A DNA stretch of 64,000 nucleotides, taken from assembly GCF_907164915.1 (NCBI RefSeq), contig NC_061870.1, forward strand, positions 22,915,348 through 22,979,347. The letters are read 5' to 3'. Both the position numbers and the translations under genes were made by a program. Positions 22,492 to 33,818 of this stretch are shown piece by piece. The notes beneath the pieces are model-generated. The model was not told the origin of the DNA and searched no databases. It saw only the letters and a list, made by a program, of their open reading frames with translations. How positions within the stretch are numbered: the first letter of the stretch is position 1; each line of letters starts with the position of its first letter. The stretch comes from Impatiens glandulifera (lineage: Eukaryota; Streptophyta; Magnoliopsida; Ericales; Balsaminaceae).

Positions 22492-22516
22492 CGTCGTCGT
22501 CGTCGTCGTCGTCGTC
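22492..22516. repeat. CGT/GAC trinucleotide microsatellite in the translocator 5'UTR
   Basis: About eight CGT units on the plus strand lie directly before the start codon. In the mRNA they read GAC repeats abutting the ATG. Length variation here could affect translation. Confidence 0.8.
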
Positions 22517-22656
22517 TCCGGCGAAGAAGAGATTTCAGGTTTATGATTGATCAGATCTTAACCTAGTTCTCTAGCTCTAATCTGAATCTCTGTTCAGAGA
22601 TCTGTTATCGCTATTTTCAAATGAGAGAGATCAGATCTCTTTAATGTGCCCTTCCC

Positions 22657-22664
22657 TTTATAAA
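22657..22664 (-). promoter_or_regulatory. Putative TATA box of the translocator gene
   Basis: TTTATAAA, about 165 bp before the ATG on the minus strand. It is the only good TATA-like site between this gene and the RecQ stop codon. Confidence 0.55.
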
Positions 22665-22805
22665 ACTCCATTTCTATTAAAGGATATTCTTATATTTATT
22701 ATCTCATATATTATTCCTAATAAAAAATAATCCATTTAAGACGTTTTAAATGAGAATATCATTCCTCGTTAGTTGCGGTTACATTAAATTACGATTTTCT
22801 TACAG

Positions 22806-25800
22806 TTATGATGTCTCCTTCCCTACAAACTTCATCAGCTCTGCTTTTGCTGCTTCCATTACGACATTGAAGTCGATATGCATGTACCTTCCCCTGCAAC
22901 CCCGACGAAAGTTTATGTATTGTTTATGTTAAGATTTAAGAACAAAGTGTCGAATTTAATACCAGAAATGAGTTTTCGACCAAATTGTAGAAGGAAAAGC
23001 TGGACTTCCAATTCCATGCATTATCCTTGCAATGGCTCGAGGAGTAAATTTAGCATGCGAGTTACTCTGCACAAACACCTACAAAATTTGCCATCTTATT
23101 TAGATTTCAGACACGTTTTTCTTGAGTAAGAACTCGATTGTTACCTTCATATCAGCTCGTAGGAAGGGACTGCAAAAGGAAAACAAAAGAGGGAATATTG
23201 GTCATTGTTTGGAATTGGAAAGGGGAAAACAGTTTTGTTTTTGTATATCGAAGTAGGAATTCAAATTTACCTGCTTATGCCCATCTTATTTGTCACATCA
23301 ATGTCGTCTATTCCAGTAAAATATTCTGTAATTATCTTCTGTAAGCATGGGGTATGTTGGGAGTCAATACATCCTTGTGTTTTATCACATTTTGTAACTG
23401 CAAATATGGCGGCATTGTACATAGCATCTATCTTTTGCACCTGTGGTGGAAACGTTTGATTCACTAAATGTAACATACGTGATATCGACTATTCAAGTAG
23501 AAAAGGCAGTACTAACAGTTCCCAGATAATTAATTACCTTGGAATATTCAACCTCCAATAACCACTTTGTGATTTGTGCAGTAAGAGAACAATAATCCTT
23601 TGGGACTTTAACAACAGTATAGCACAATGCTGGATCCTTAGTCTCGAATGTGATTTCTCCCGTCATCTGAGAGTCAAAATTTAATTTTACAGAACATTTT
23701 GTAAGAAGCTTCGTATCATATGAGCTCCAAACATGATGATATCCAGACCTTCAGTTTTAACAGCTGATTCATCACCTCAGCAGGTGAAGTGGGAATACTG
23801 TGTGCAACCATGGGTATGTCAAACACATGCTGTCCATTCTTAGACTCCGACCTGAAAATTATCAAAATCACCATTTGTGGTTTCACAAATTAAGGAAAAT
23901 AACACTTACAGTTTTAGAATTGCTGCAACCAAGATATTTTTGCTAGCAAGGAGTGCTGGGGAACTCTGCAGCATAAAGATCCCATCAAGATATTGGTAGT
24001 AGTTAAGGCTATATATTACAAAATAAAGAACCCTAAATTGGATTGGAGCTTTTCATTAACATGCCTTAGGGTGACATAAAAAAAAAAGCAGCCTTGATAA
24101 ATACTAATCCCCGTGAATAATAAATAAACCTGATGAAAAGTAATAGTGCAGTTCACGTTTATCTGAGGAAGAAGATGCAAATATTTCACTTCACCCATCT
24201 CCAAGTGTGTTAAAATTGTGAGGATAACCTGCATGTAGTTAAGGGAAGGTTCACAAAAGATCAAACTAAGCATAAAAAACAAAGAAATGAATACTTGAAT
24301 GAGGTAAATCTGGAATTAGAGAATTGACCTCTTCTTTCATATCAAGTTTACGTGATTGAGATTCTTTTACTAGTGAACAAACTTTCCCACAAGCATTGAG
24401 GTCGGGACTAAAGACTTCAGTTAGTAGTTTGCTTACAGCATATTCATCTACACCATCACTGAGAATAAATAGTTATGAGCAATTTTCACGATACAAATAA
24501 AAATGAAAGAAATCAAATATATTCAACCACCTGTACATCAGGCTTCGAAGCTTAAAATATGTGGCATCGTCAATAAAAAGATGACAGTAAGACACCCTCC
24601 CATCTCTTCCAGCCCGACCAATCTCCTAAATGATAGAAAGAATAGTAACAACAATTGAGAAAACTTCGTGCATAAACCATTTATACTCTAGCCATCAGGG
24701 CAAAAAAGAAAAACTATATGAACCTGAACATATGATTCCAAGCTTTCCGGCATTGCATAATGAATTACCTAAAACAGAGGCATATTATTCCGCTATCTCA
24801 AATCTAGATGTACTTATGAACTCAGACTACATTAGGTAATTAATAATTCAAAGGGTCTTTTCTTCTTACAGCGCCAACATCACTCTTGTCAAGCCCCATG
24901 CCAAATGCCACAGTTGCAACAACCTTTAAACGTCAATGGCAAGAAGAAGTAATTAAACGATTATCTAGTACTGCATAACTACTAATATAAGAGAACATTA
25001 CGCTTAAGGTATTTTCCTACCACTCTTATCTTGTTGGCAAAAAATAACTCCTGAACACGGATCCTTTCTTTTGAGAACATACCACTATGGTAACACTAGA
25101 GAAACAGATAATCAATCTGTCCATGTCAGAGAAAATTGTGAAAAATAAAGAATTGGATTGAAATAAGTTTATGTCTTAGTGACCTTTGCTGGGATATTGC
25201 TGTCGCTCAGATATTTGCTTAGCGTAACAGTGTCCGACTGCAAAATAAATAATTATTCGATCATTTAAGCAATGGATAATGTTTCCCTGAACAATTAACA
25301 AAAGGAACAAAGATATATGGTAAATAAACAACAAGCCTACCTGAAATTTGCAGTATATAATGATACTCTTAACTTTGGACATGGAAGGGGACTTCATCAA
25401 TGCGACAAGATCTTTCATTCTGGACTCGAAGAAAATGGAAATAAGAACAAAATATGACACGAATATCATAATGAAAGATACAAAGGGATACTAGCCTATT
25501 TTTGCTTAAAGTGACCGACAGCTCTAAGTTGTTCCTACAATGACCAGCCTGGATAAGATTCGAGGAAGGAATCTCCAGACCTTGCATTACATTCTGCAAA
25601 GTTTTACAGGTAGCAGTTGCAGTCATTGCAAGAACACATTCGGCTTTAAACTTTGAACCAAGCAAGGATGCTCTGAGTCGCATATATGAAGGCCGAAAAT
25701 TATGGGACCTTTAACAATACGAAAATCAATTAATTACATTTTTCAGAAGTACAGTAAGCTAAAATGATTAGCACAGATAGCTCACTCACCATTCAGAGAC

Positions 25801-27248
25801 ACAATGTGCTTCATCCACCACAACAAGTGATACCATTGAAGTTGCAGAGAATATGGATATGAATTGTTCATTTAAAAGCCTCTCTGGTGATACAAAAAGC
25901 ACCTAAGACAAATGTTAAGTATTAAAACCATTATGAATAATGTATCAACTGCATTGTTTATCAAGCTATCTAACAATTAATTACCTTTATACTTCCTTCT
26001 TGTAGCATCCTAAGTGTTTCAGATGTCTCCTCCATTGACTGTGACAATTCATAATGATAAGGAAATTAAGAAAATTTTGTGTGAGAAAGGGAGTTTAGAG
26101 AGAAAGAGCACCTGTGAACTACTGATAAGCCCCCCGGTGATAAATGGATGCAGCTGTTGAAGTTGATCAATCATCAAAGCAACCAAAGGGCTAATGACAA
26201 TGGTGATCCCAGGTAATATCATTGCAGACAACTGATAGCACAACGATTTCCCAGATCCAGTGGGCAAAACAAGCATAGTGGATTGCATATTGATCACCAT
26301 TTTTATTGCCTCAAGCTGGCCATCTCTAAATGACTCATATCCATACGTGAGCTTGAGTAACTCAAGCAAATTCGCATCAGAGGGATCATTTCTAACGTTT
26401 AACACGGCCTCTTCTATTAACTTCGCATCCCCTTCAAATTCCCTTTGCTCCGAAAGCTGTGTGGTGCCTGTAACAAAGCTTCCATCTTCGCACAAACCCT
26501 TTGTTTCATCTCCAAAGTTTGGCTTCTGCCTTCTCTTAAAGTTTTTGGAATATCTCTTACTACCACCCCCTGATGAAAAGCTTTTGTTCTTGCTCTTGTA
26601 TTTTTTACTGGAACCATAACCATTGATGTTTAGCCTCACAAAATTGCCTTCATTGCTAAATTTCGGTCGTTTGACAGGCAAATGGGTAACAGTACTTCCA
26701 CCAATCAAATTAGGAAGTCTCTTCATTAATTTACCAGAGTTTCCATCTCCAACAGGTTTCACACTCTTATCAGGCAAATTCGTATTATTATCGCCCACCA
26801 CATCAACATTGGAAGGAGAAATTCGAGGATCAGAAGATGAAGGGAGATTTGAATCATTCTGTAAAGACTCTAAAGTGAAACCCGGTCTTGAGATCCTGGA
26901 GAAAGAGGAGAATTTAGATGAAGATAATCCTCCAGCAGGAATGCTATGAACAACTGAAGTATCCATTGAAACTGCTTGATTCTGACATGACCCCAGGTGG
27001 ATTTGAAACGGCAAGAGTGAGAAGTCAGGCGGTGGTAGGTGTTTTTCCGGTGAGGAGATGTAGGATGGTTCTGGAAAAGGTCGTGGAAGTGAGTCTAGCT
27101 TTCTGGAAGAAGAGATGGGTCTGGCGCGGGATGTTGAAGACTTAACCTTTACCTTAGATTTGGAAGAAGAAATTGGAGTCGGAGGTTTGACATCTCTGGG
27201 CGGAGTTGCGGAGACGTGAGAGGCGTCGGAGTCTGAATCGGAATCCAT
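22806..27248 (-). CDS. RECQL5: ATP-dependent DNA helicase Q-like, RECQL5 type
   Basis: A RecQ DNA helicase that unwinds DNA with ATP in recombination and repair in the nucleus. I traced 19 exons, all in frame with GT-AG borders: 27248-26112, 26038-25985, 25902-25790, 25708-25492, 25424-25341, 25237-25184, 25095-25021, 24923-24870, 24768-24724, 24625-24531, 24458-24329, 24228-24130, 23965-23910, 23851-23749, 23666-23538, 23440-23271, 23169-23145, 23078-22963, 22893-22806. The product is 947 aa, near the family size of about 900. The N-terminus MDSDSDSDASHVSATPP resembles Arabidopsis RECQL5. Residues 1-280 are low-complexity and basic. Helicase motifs follow: Walker A TGSGKS from residue 330, DEAHC at 427-431, TATA in exon 4, FGMGLDKSDV in exon 8, and EIGRAGRDGR in exon 10 (Ile where most have Ser). 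The C-terminal region FTPRAIARIMHGIGSPAFP is typical of this subfamily. Exon 4/5 borders are the least certain. Confidence 0.9.
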
Positions 27249-27429
27249 GGGAATGATTGTGAGAATTTTGGAGAGATTTCTTGCCGTCTTTATTTGATTG
27301 AGGCTCCTTTTCTTTACCTGCGAAAAGACTAAGAAGCGGGAAGAAACAGCTTAATATTTTCGGATCTCAAATTTAATTTATTTTATTTTATTAAAAAACA
27401 ACTTAAATATCCATGTATATTACAAATAA

Positions 27430-28806
27430 AAATATTGAATGTTCGAAGATTTCTCTCAAACGGACAAAGTTGGTAACCCAAAAATGTAGATTTGTCGTAT
27501 AAGTCGCATTAATTTAAACTTTTTATCAACTAACAAAGACTCGGACATCACCCATGAATCTCAATAATAATACTTCACAAAAGACTTCAAATATTAGTTA
27601 TCTTTCGACAATGCAAAAGTAAGTGTGTTGTCGAATCAACCTCTTCGTGACACATACGACTAATCAAAATACTACATTTTTCATGCATATATCATCCGTT
27701 AAAATTCTACCATAAATAACACTCCATCAAAAAACGAGATCTTGAATGGAATCTTTGACTCCTAAAGTTTTTCTCAACAAAAAATATATAGAATAATTTT
27801 AGCGAATAACTTGTAGTAATGCCCCACTTTGAAACTATCAATATATTGTCAACACATAACGTCTTGTTTAGACGGGAACAATAGTTTGCGTCCTACCTAA
27901 GGTAAAACTCTATTATGAGACAAAATCTCCAAAATGTTTAATCTCCTTATATATCTAATTCGACTAGCAAAATCACAATACCGAGAATCATACATTATCA
28001 TTAATTGTGACATTTCTACATATAACAATGAAACCAAGCTCAGGATATGACGTAGCTAGACTTTTGACACTACACCAAATATCGTCCCAAAATCTAATTG
28101 AATAACCATCCCTCCCAATGAATCTAGACTACTCACAAAAATTTTCCACATAGAATAAATTTCATTCCAAATGTTATACCGCGCTGGATAATTAGACATT
28201 GGGTGAAGCAACCAAACCAATCATTACCATACTTCAATCTAATTATCGATGTCCAAAAACTATTCGACTCTATTGTAAATCTACTACAATATTTTGATAG
28301 AAGAACCTTATTAAAAAAATAAGATCTCGAATATCTAGACCTCCTTGATGTTTAAAATATTTAACTTTATTCTAACTAACTTGATGAAAAAATGATGAGT
28401 TAAAAGATGCTAATAAAAATTTATACATTATTCTCTCCATTTTCACCGCCACGCTCTTGGGGAGAATGAATAACGACGTCATATATGTGGTCATAGATGA
28501 CAACACACTCTTATTGAGAATCAGGCGACCCCCTTTCGAGATTATTTTACTTTTTTATTTATATAGTTAACATTACATTTTAGTGATAATCGGGTCCCAA
28601 GAGACATTGGATCGTAATTCAACACTTAATAACATACCAAAATATATTGACGGAAGACCATTAATTTTGAACCCTAGCATATGTGTCAATCTCATCATTC
28701 TTCTATTCGAAATAAAATTTGAAAAAAATGATGTTTGACTTATTAAGATTAACTCGAAACCCGAAACATACACCGAATAACTATAAAATAATTTATCTTG
28801 GAGCAT
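27430..28806 (-). pseudogene. LINE (L1-type) non-LTR retrotransposon remnant
   Basis: Several LINE signatures lie in order on the minus strand. LGFKINGLPSIYFG...WDPIITKM (about 28700-28573) matches the RT LP.xYLG...W.PII block. GRLILNKSVLSS...SLFILPKSVAVKM follows (about 28540-28440). KHQGGLDIRDL comes next (about 28370-28330). Finally RMCHEEVDSTTHLLLHC (about 27656-27609) matches the zf-RVT zinc-binding end of plant LINE pol. Many stops and frame changes interrupt it. No 5' half, poly-A tail or target duplication was found, so this is an old 3' fragment. Confidence 0.72.
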
Positions 28807-28859
28807 ATTTCTTTATTTAAAAAATGCTTCAAGTTTTTATTTTATTTTATTGCGATTGA

Positions 28860-30955
28860 TTTGATTTTACCTTCTTTCAAATTTGATTTAGTGTTATAAC
28901 TTGTTCGATTTTGCACGATATTTAGTCGTATTAGATTTGTTATCTTGAATTTTTATAATCTGAATAATAATTTCAATTTTTGTGTCGTTTGTTTTTCATA
29001 TTTGTCGATTTTTTTGGTGATATTTTATGAAGTATGTGTTTATTACAAAAGAGATGAAGTTTTTAAATCTCATTTATTTAATAATGGAATTATATGAAAT
29101 GATATTTTATTTGGAAGCCCTTCACATATAGCATCGCTTGATTTTTATGATTTATTTTTGAGTTTTTTATTATTTTGACCATATATGTAAGTTATTACTT
29201 GATAAAACTTTTTTCCGCGTTACTTATCAACCCACAATCAACAAAAAAAAAAATTAGTGTCACTCAGAATATTTGGTTGAGATTTTTCTGATCTTGCTTA
29301 ATTGGTTCGTTAGGCTTCTAGCTTACTCTATTTCTCCACTCATTCTTATGGACTCAAATAAGTTCATCTTTAAAGTTATCCTCAAGAAATGGTTAGATTG
29401 TTAAGTTTTCTTCATTTGAATTTGAATTTTATAAATTTATTATAATATTTATTATCTAGATTTTTTAAATGTCAAATTATTGTTATTATTATTATTTTGT
29501 ATATGTAACTATTTTTTATGAATTAATAAGAATTGACCCTTATAAAAAAAAATACATATTTATGGTTAGTTGAAAATTCAAATTATTATAATATATATAT
29601 ATATATTTTGATACTAATTATGTTTTTAATATTTTTGGAAGAAAAATTAATTTTCATTATTTCAAAGAATGAGTTACTTATAGAAAATTAAATTATAAAG
29701 TAATGTCAATTAAAATAATTAAATAAAAATTTAGATATAAAATAATATGATATATTTGTAATAATTAAAATTATAATGATGAAGATTAAATTATCTTATA
29801 ATTTCTTCACGATGACTCAAACTATACGTAACAATAAGGGATAAAGTAGAGCAAATCATACAAAAATAATTAAACGGGTCAAAACAAGCTCAAGCTCCAT
29901 CAAATATTCTTAGCTTCAATGAATTAACCAAATATAGGTTAAAAATTATATATTTTGCAAACTTATTATTTTAGAGTTTATATACTAATTGGTTTTATTT
30001 TTAAAAATTAATAGACACCAATACCAAATTAATTGGTAATTTTATTTAATGAACCATGTAGAGATTTTTTTAAAAATATTTGTTGTTTTGGGGATTTGTA
30101 GACAAATTATAAATTACTTTCTAACGAAGTAAATGAGACTCGGCAGGGTATGAGTATAGGAAAAAATGCAATACAAATGTTTGAATTCATATAACATTTA
30201 GTCAATTAATACAAAATTATTATATTTAATCAATCTAATATTAAATATGTATAGTAAATAAAAAATAAGAACCAAACAAATTATGAAAATTTTAGTTACA
30301 AATATTTGAAAAATATTTAATTTATTATGTTTTAGTCAATTATTTTTAGTATTAAAATAAATTTATTTTATTTTAAATTATATTTTATTTCTATTTTATC
30401 TTATAAATATAAAATTTGAAATTTCAATATACGGAAGACTCATAAAAAAAACTACTAATGATTATGAGTAATTTCTAATTATATTACATTGATTTTGTAT
30501 TTGGTATGTATAAATATGAAAAATTGATTTATCTTATTTTAAGATAATATTATTATTTATAATAATATTAAAATAATATTTTGAATTTTTAAATTCAAAA
30601 TAATCTAAAAGATATTAAACATAAAATTAAAATTAATTATTGTGATAATTAAATCTTAATTAAAAAAATTAAATAAGAAATTCAAAAATAATTTAAGGTT
30701 AAAATATTATATTTATTTTACCCAAATTAAATCAAGAAATGGTTGAAATTATTTAATTATGATTTTAAACATAAATTATATATAATTTATGGCTTAAAAC
30801 AATTAAATAAATACCCCAAAATACCCAAAAATAAAAACAATAAACATAAATTTTATTGTGTTTTCAAAATTTTTTTTTTTTAATTTTTAGTGAAGAAAAA
30901 CGCAAGAAATGGATTAAAATTCGATTCAAATAACATTTTTATTAAAAATAAAACT
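28860..30955. other. AT-rich intergenic DNA
   Basis: Over 2 kb of A/T-dominated sequence with short AT microsatellites (for example near 29591). No coding region, RNA gene or clear repeat is seen. Confidence 0.55.
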
Positions 30956-30959
30956 GATA

Positions 30960-33305
30960 ATCCTGTGTAGCAGAAATTATATTTAATTGATGCATCAGGA
31001 TTCTAGACCATTGGATCAGCGCTGATAAAAATCCAGCGCCCAGGAATCAACCATGCATGCCCACTATAACGGAGCATGCGCGCACTCGGTCCACACAGAA
31101 ACAACTAATATGACGTCACGCCCTTTAGCCTAGTCGCCCAGACGCCAACGGAACGTTGAAGGATTGTCAATGACGCGTTTTGGATATATCAAAACGTCAT
31201 CGTTTTGATCGTCTTCTTTGTGGATACCTGCATGTCACGACGATTTCCGACGATCTTCCAGAAGCTTTAGCTTCTTCATTAGTCCACCCCATTCTTTGAT
31301 TTTTCCACCCACTTGCTTTCCTTATACTCGCCTTTAATAACCATATACATAGGATCGACACCTTACCCTAGAACTAGGCTTCCACGAATATGATAGGATT
31401 TAGGGATAAAATCTTCGATCATCAAATTGAACTTGAATTCGACATCCTTGACCGACCTAAAGCTACTATAAATAGTCCTTAAGTGTTTCTCTATCAATCC
31501 ATCAAACAATCAACACATTACACATATAATCGAAGAATTCAAATTCCGGCCAAGAACAATTTTTTGTAAAAATTCTCCAGTGATCACAGTCTCGATCCAA
31601 ACTTCTGGAAAGCTTACAACACATCATTGGAGTGTTCTCCAATCGTTGGTATGCATCCAGAACCTTTGTAATTCAATTTTGTTTGAAAATTAGATTTTTC
31701 CAATTTTGATCGGTTTGATCTATTCTAGGGTTCAATTGTATGATTTCTTTGTTTAGAATCAATCCCTAGATGTTATATGAACTTTCTGTTAAAAGAGATT
31801 TGGTCAAATCAACCTTAAACTAAAAAACGAAAATTTGAATTAAAAATTTGGATTTTTTAAAATTTATGTTATTGAGCCTTAATCTTGTTTTTATTCAAAT
31901 AACTATTAAGTATGTTTGTAATCATGTTATGATGAATTCCAGATCACTATAACATCATCCCGATCATGTTTGAACAAACTGTATTTTGAAAATTTTGAAT
32001 TTGGATTTCATCTTTAAAATTTGTTACAGAGCTACTATGATGTTCTTGTTTTGGTTATGTTCAATTATGTTCATTATTTCATAGTTAATGGAACAAAAAT
32101 CAGACCTTGAAATGGCCTAATTTAAAAGATCTCAAATATTGATCTAAAAAATGGATTTTAAAAATTTATCTTTGTAAAGATCGATTGATCGTGATTAGGA
32201 TTAGGACTTTTGTTTCCCATAATTATGAATTATCTATAACTTACAGATCATGATTTCATGATCTGTATCAAAAGTTACAGCTTCTGCAATTCTTGACCAA
32301 ATCAAGAACACTCGGTCCCCGACGATCGAGTCTTGTAGGACCATGACCGAGGAACATGATCAAGAATCTTTGGTCCTGACTGAGAATAATGACCGATGTT
32401 CTTGAGTTAAGACCTAGACCGAGGACTGATGTTCTTGAGTTAGGACCAAGATTCAAGACCGGTGTTCTTGAGCAAAGACCGATGACTCCGACCAAGGTTT
32501 CTAACCTCGGACTAAGAGGTCTAATTTAGGACCGAGCCTCCTAGGTCCACGACCAAGAAAACCTAGACCTGGGAACGAGTCTACCAGACCTAGGACCGAG
32601 CCCTCCGATCCCTCGACTAAGTAGTCCAAGTTCGAGATCGAGCCTCTTGAACCCAGGATCGAGCCCTCTAGTCCCTTGACCCATGCTCCCGAGCCCTAGT
32701 TCGAACCACCCCGGTCTAGACAGAACCCGTCCGAGCCCGGATTGACAAAATCAGACCTAGACCTTAGGACTCTGATCCTAAGGCTTGTCTGGTTCCACTT
32801 TTCAAACTCCAAAATTATTTTTGTAATTTTGGAACCCCAATCCATTTTTAAATAATCCCGAAATGTCAGAAAATGATATTTAAATATTTTCGGAATATTT
32901 CTTAAACAAATATTTTGGATAAGGCCCTGTTTGGAATTTATTTTTAAACTCTAACACTTTTCTAATATTTTTCAGGGTTTTTATTCAGTATTATATCAAC
33001 ACAATCGCATGTACGCCCTTTTAAATAATTTATTACAATTATTTATGCGATCTAAACATATTCTTGTTTAGGACCCCAAACTACTAATTAAAGAAAATAA
33101 ATGTTAAAAATAAATCTTATAATAGCCAACCTTTTTGTTTATTTTAAAATTTAAAATCGTAATTTGACGGCCGCAAAAGACATAGCGCGAAAGTCTTTTC
33201 TCGAGCATAACCAAAAACCGAACCCCTTACAGAAAATCTGGTGTAAAATACATTTGTACACATACACATTTTTACTGATTTTTCTAAAATCATTTGGCGA
33301 CTCTG
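30960..33305 (+). mobile_element. Candidate long decayed LTR of a Tat/Ogre-like gypsy element
   Basis: A non-coding tract with higher GC and promoter-like order. It has TATAAATAG at 31467-31475, an AC-rich leader, long low-complexity repeats (32300-32780), and TGGCGACTCTG at 33295-33305. The last motif resembles the primer-site context GGCGACTC... next to the 5' LTR of plant Tat/Ogre elements. The length (about 2.3 kb) would fit such an LTR. There is no second LTR or coding region in the window, so the call is tentative. Confidence 0.33.
32300..32780. repeat. Degenerate GACCGAG-type repeats
   Basis: A run of 25-40 bp degenerate units built from GACCGAGGA, TGTTCTTGAGTTAGGACC and AGGACCGAGCC, more GC-rich than the flanks. 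ORFs here (for example 32268-32495 minus, with repeated RTSVLGLG) only reflect the repeat. Confidence 0.65.
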
Positions 33306-33676
33306 TTTTCAAATAAATAATCTTTTAAATTAGTTATGTTTGATTAATTTAAATCGGGTTTTGGTTAAATTGTTATTTAACTCCAGATTATTAAAGTTTG
33401 AACAAAATTAATTATTTTTACATGATTAATTTTTTAAAAGCTCTTAGGTATTTTCAACATTTTATAAAATAATTGTTTTATTTTAAAAGACGTCTGACAT
33501 GCAAACCAATGTTGAAACACATTGAACTTCGAGCCACTCCGCGATATTCCCCGTATCGACACATGTTAAGCTATGAGGGGAGCAATTCTTGGGGTTACGT
33601 AAGTGTTTAAATGATTTATTTTGAATGAATGTATGTTTTTTTGGGTATATATATTATATTTATAGTTAATTATATC
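33306..33676. other. Intergenic DNA without a recognised feature
   Basis: AT-rich; a short moderately GC-rich island at 33515-33600 has no recognisable content. Confidence 0.4.
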
Positions 33677-33683
33677 AGGTTTA

Positions 33684-33811
33684 AGAGAAATGATATATAC
33701 AACACCCTTATACAGCACTTACCTGATTTGGCAAAAAAAGAAAATAGTTTTCTCTCTTTTTTACCAAATCAGTTAGGTGCTGTAAAAATGTGTTGTATAT
33801 ATCGCTTCTCT
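33684..33811. mobile_element. Short MITE with near-perfect hairpin
   Basis: 128 bp. The ends AGAGAAATGATATATACAAC and (reverse complement) AGAGAAGCGATATATACAAC are nearly identical. The inverted repeat continues through CAGCAC and CTGATTTGG to a small A/T loop. It is flanked by the 7-bp direct repeat AGGTTTA (33677-33683 and 33812-33818). There is no coding capacity; the ORF at 33629-33823 crosses the hairpin by chance. Confidence 0.78.
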
Positions 33812-33818
33812 AGGTTTA

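Noticed and set aside
21475..22566. ORFs overlapping the translocator gene on both strands
   Set aside because: They are shadows of a strongly supported family gene in other frames.
26260..27145. Plus-strand ORFs antisense to RecQ exon 1
   Set aside because: They mirror the low-complexity RecQ N-terminus and have no independent support.
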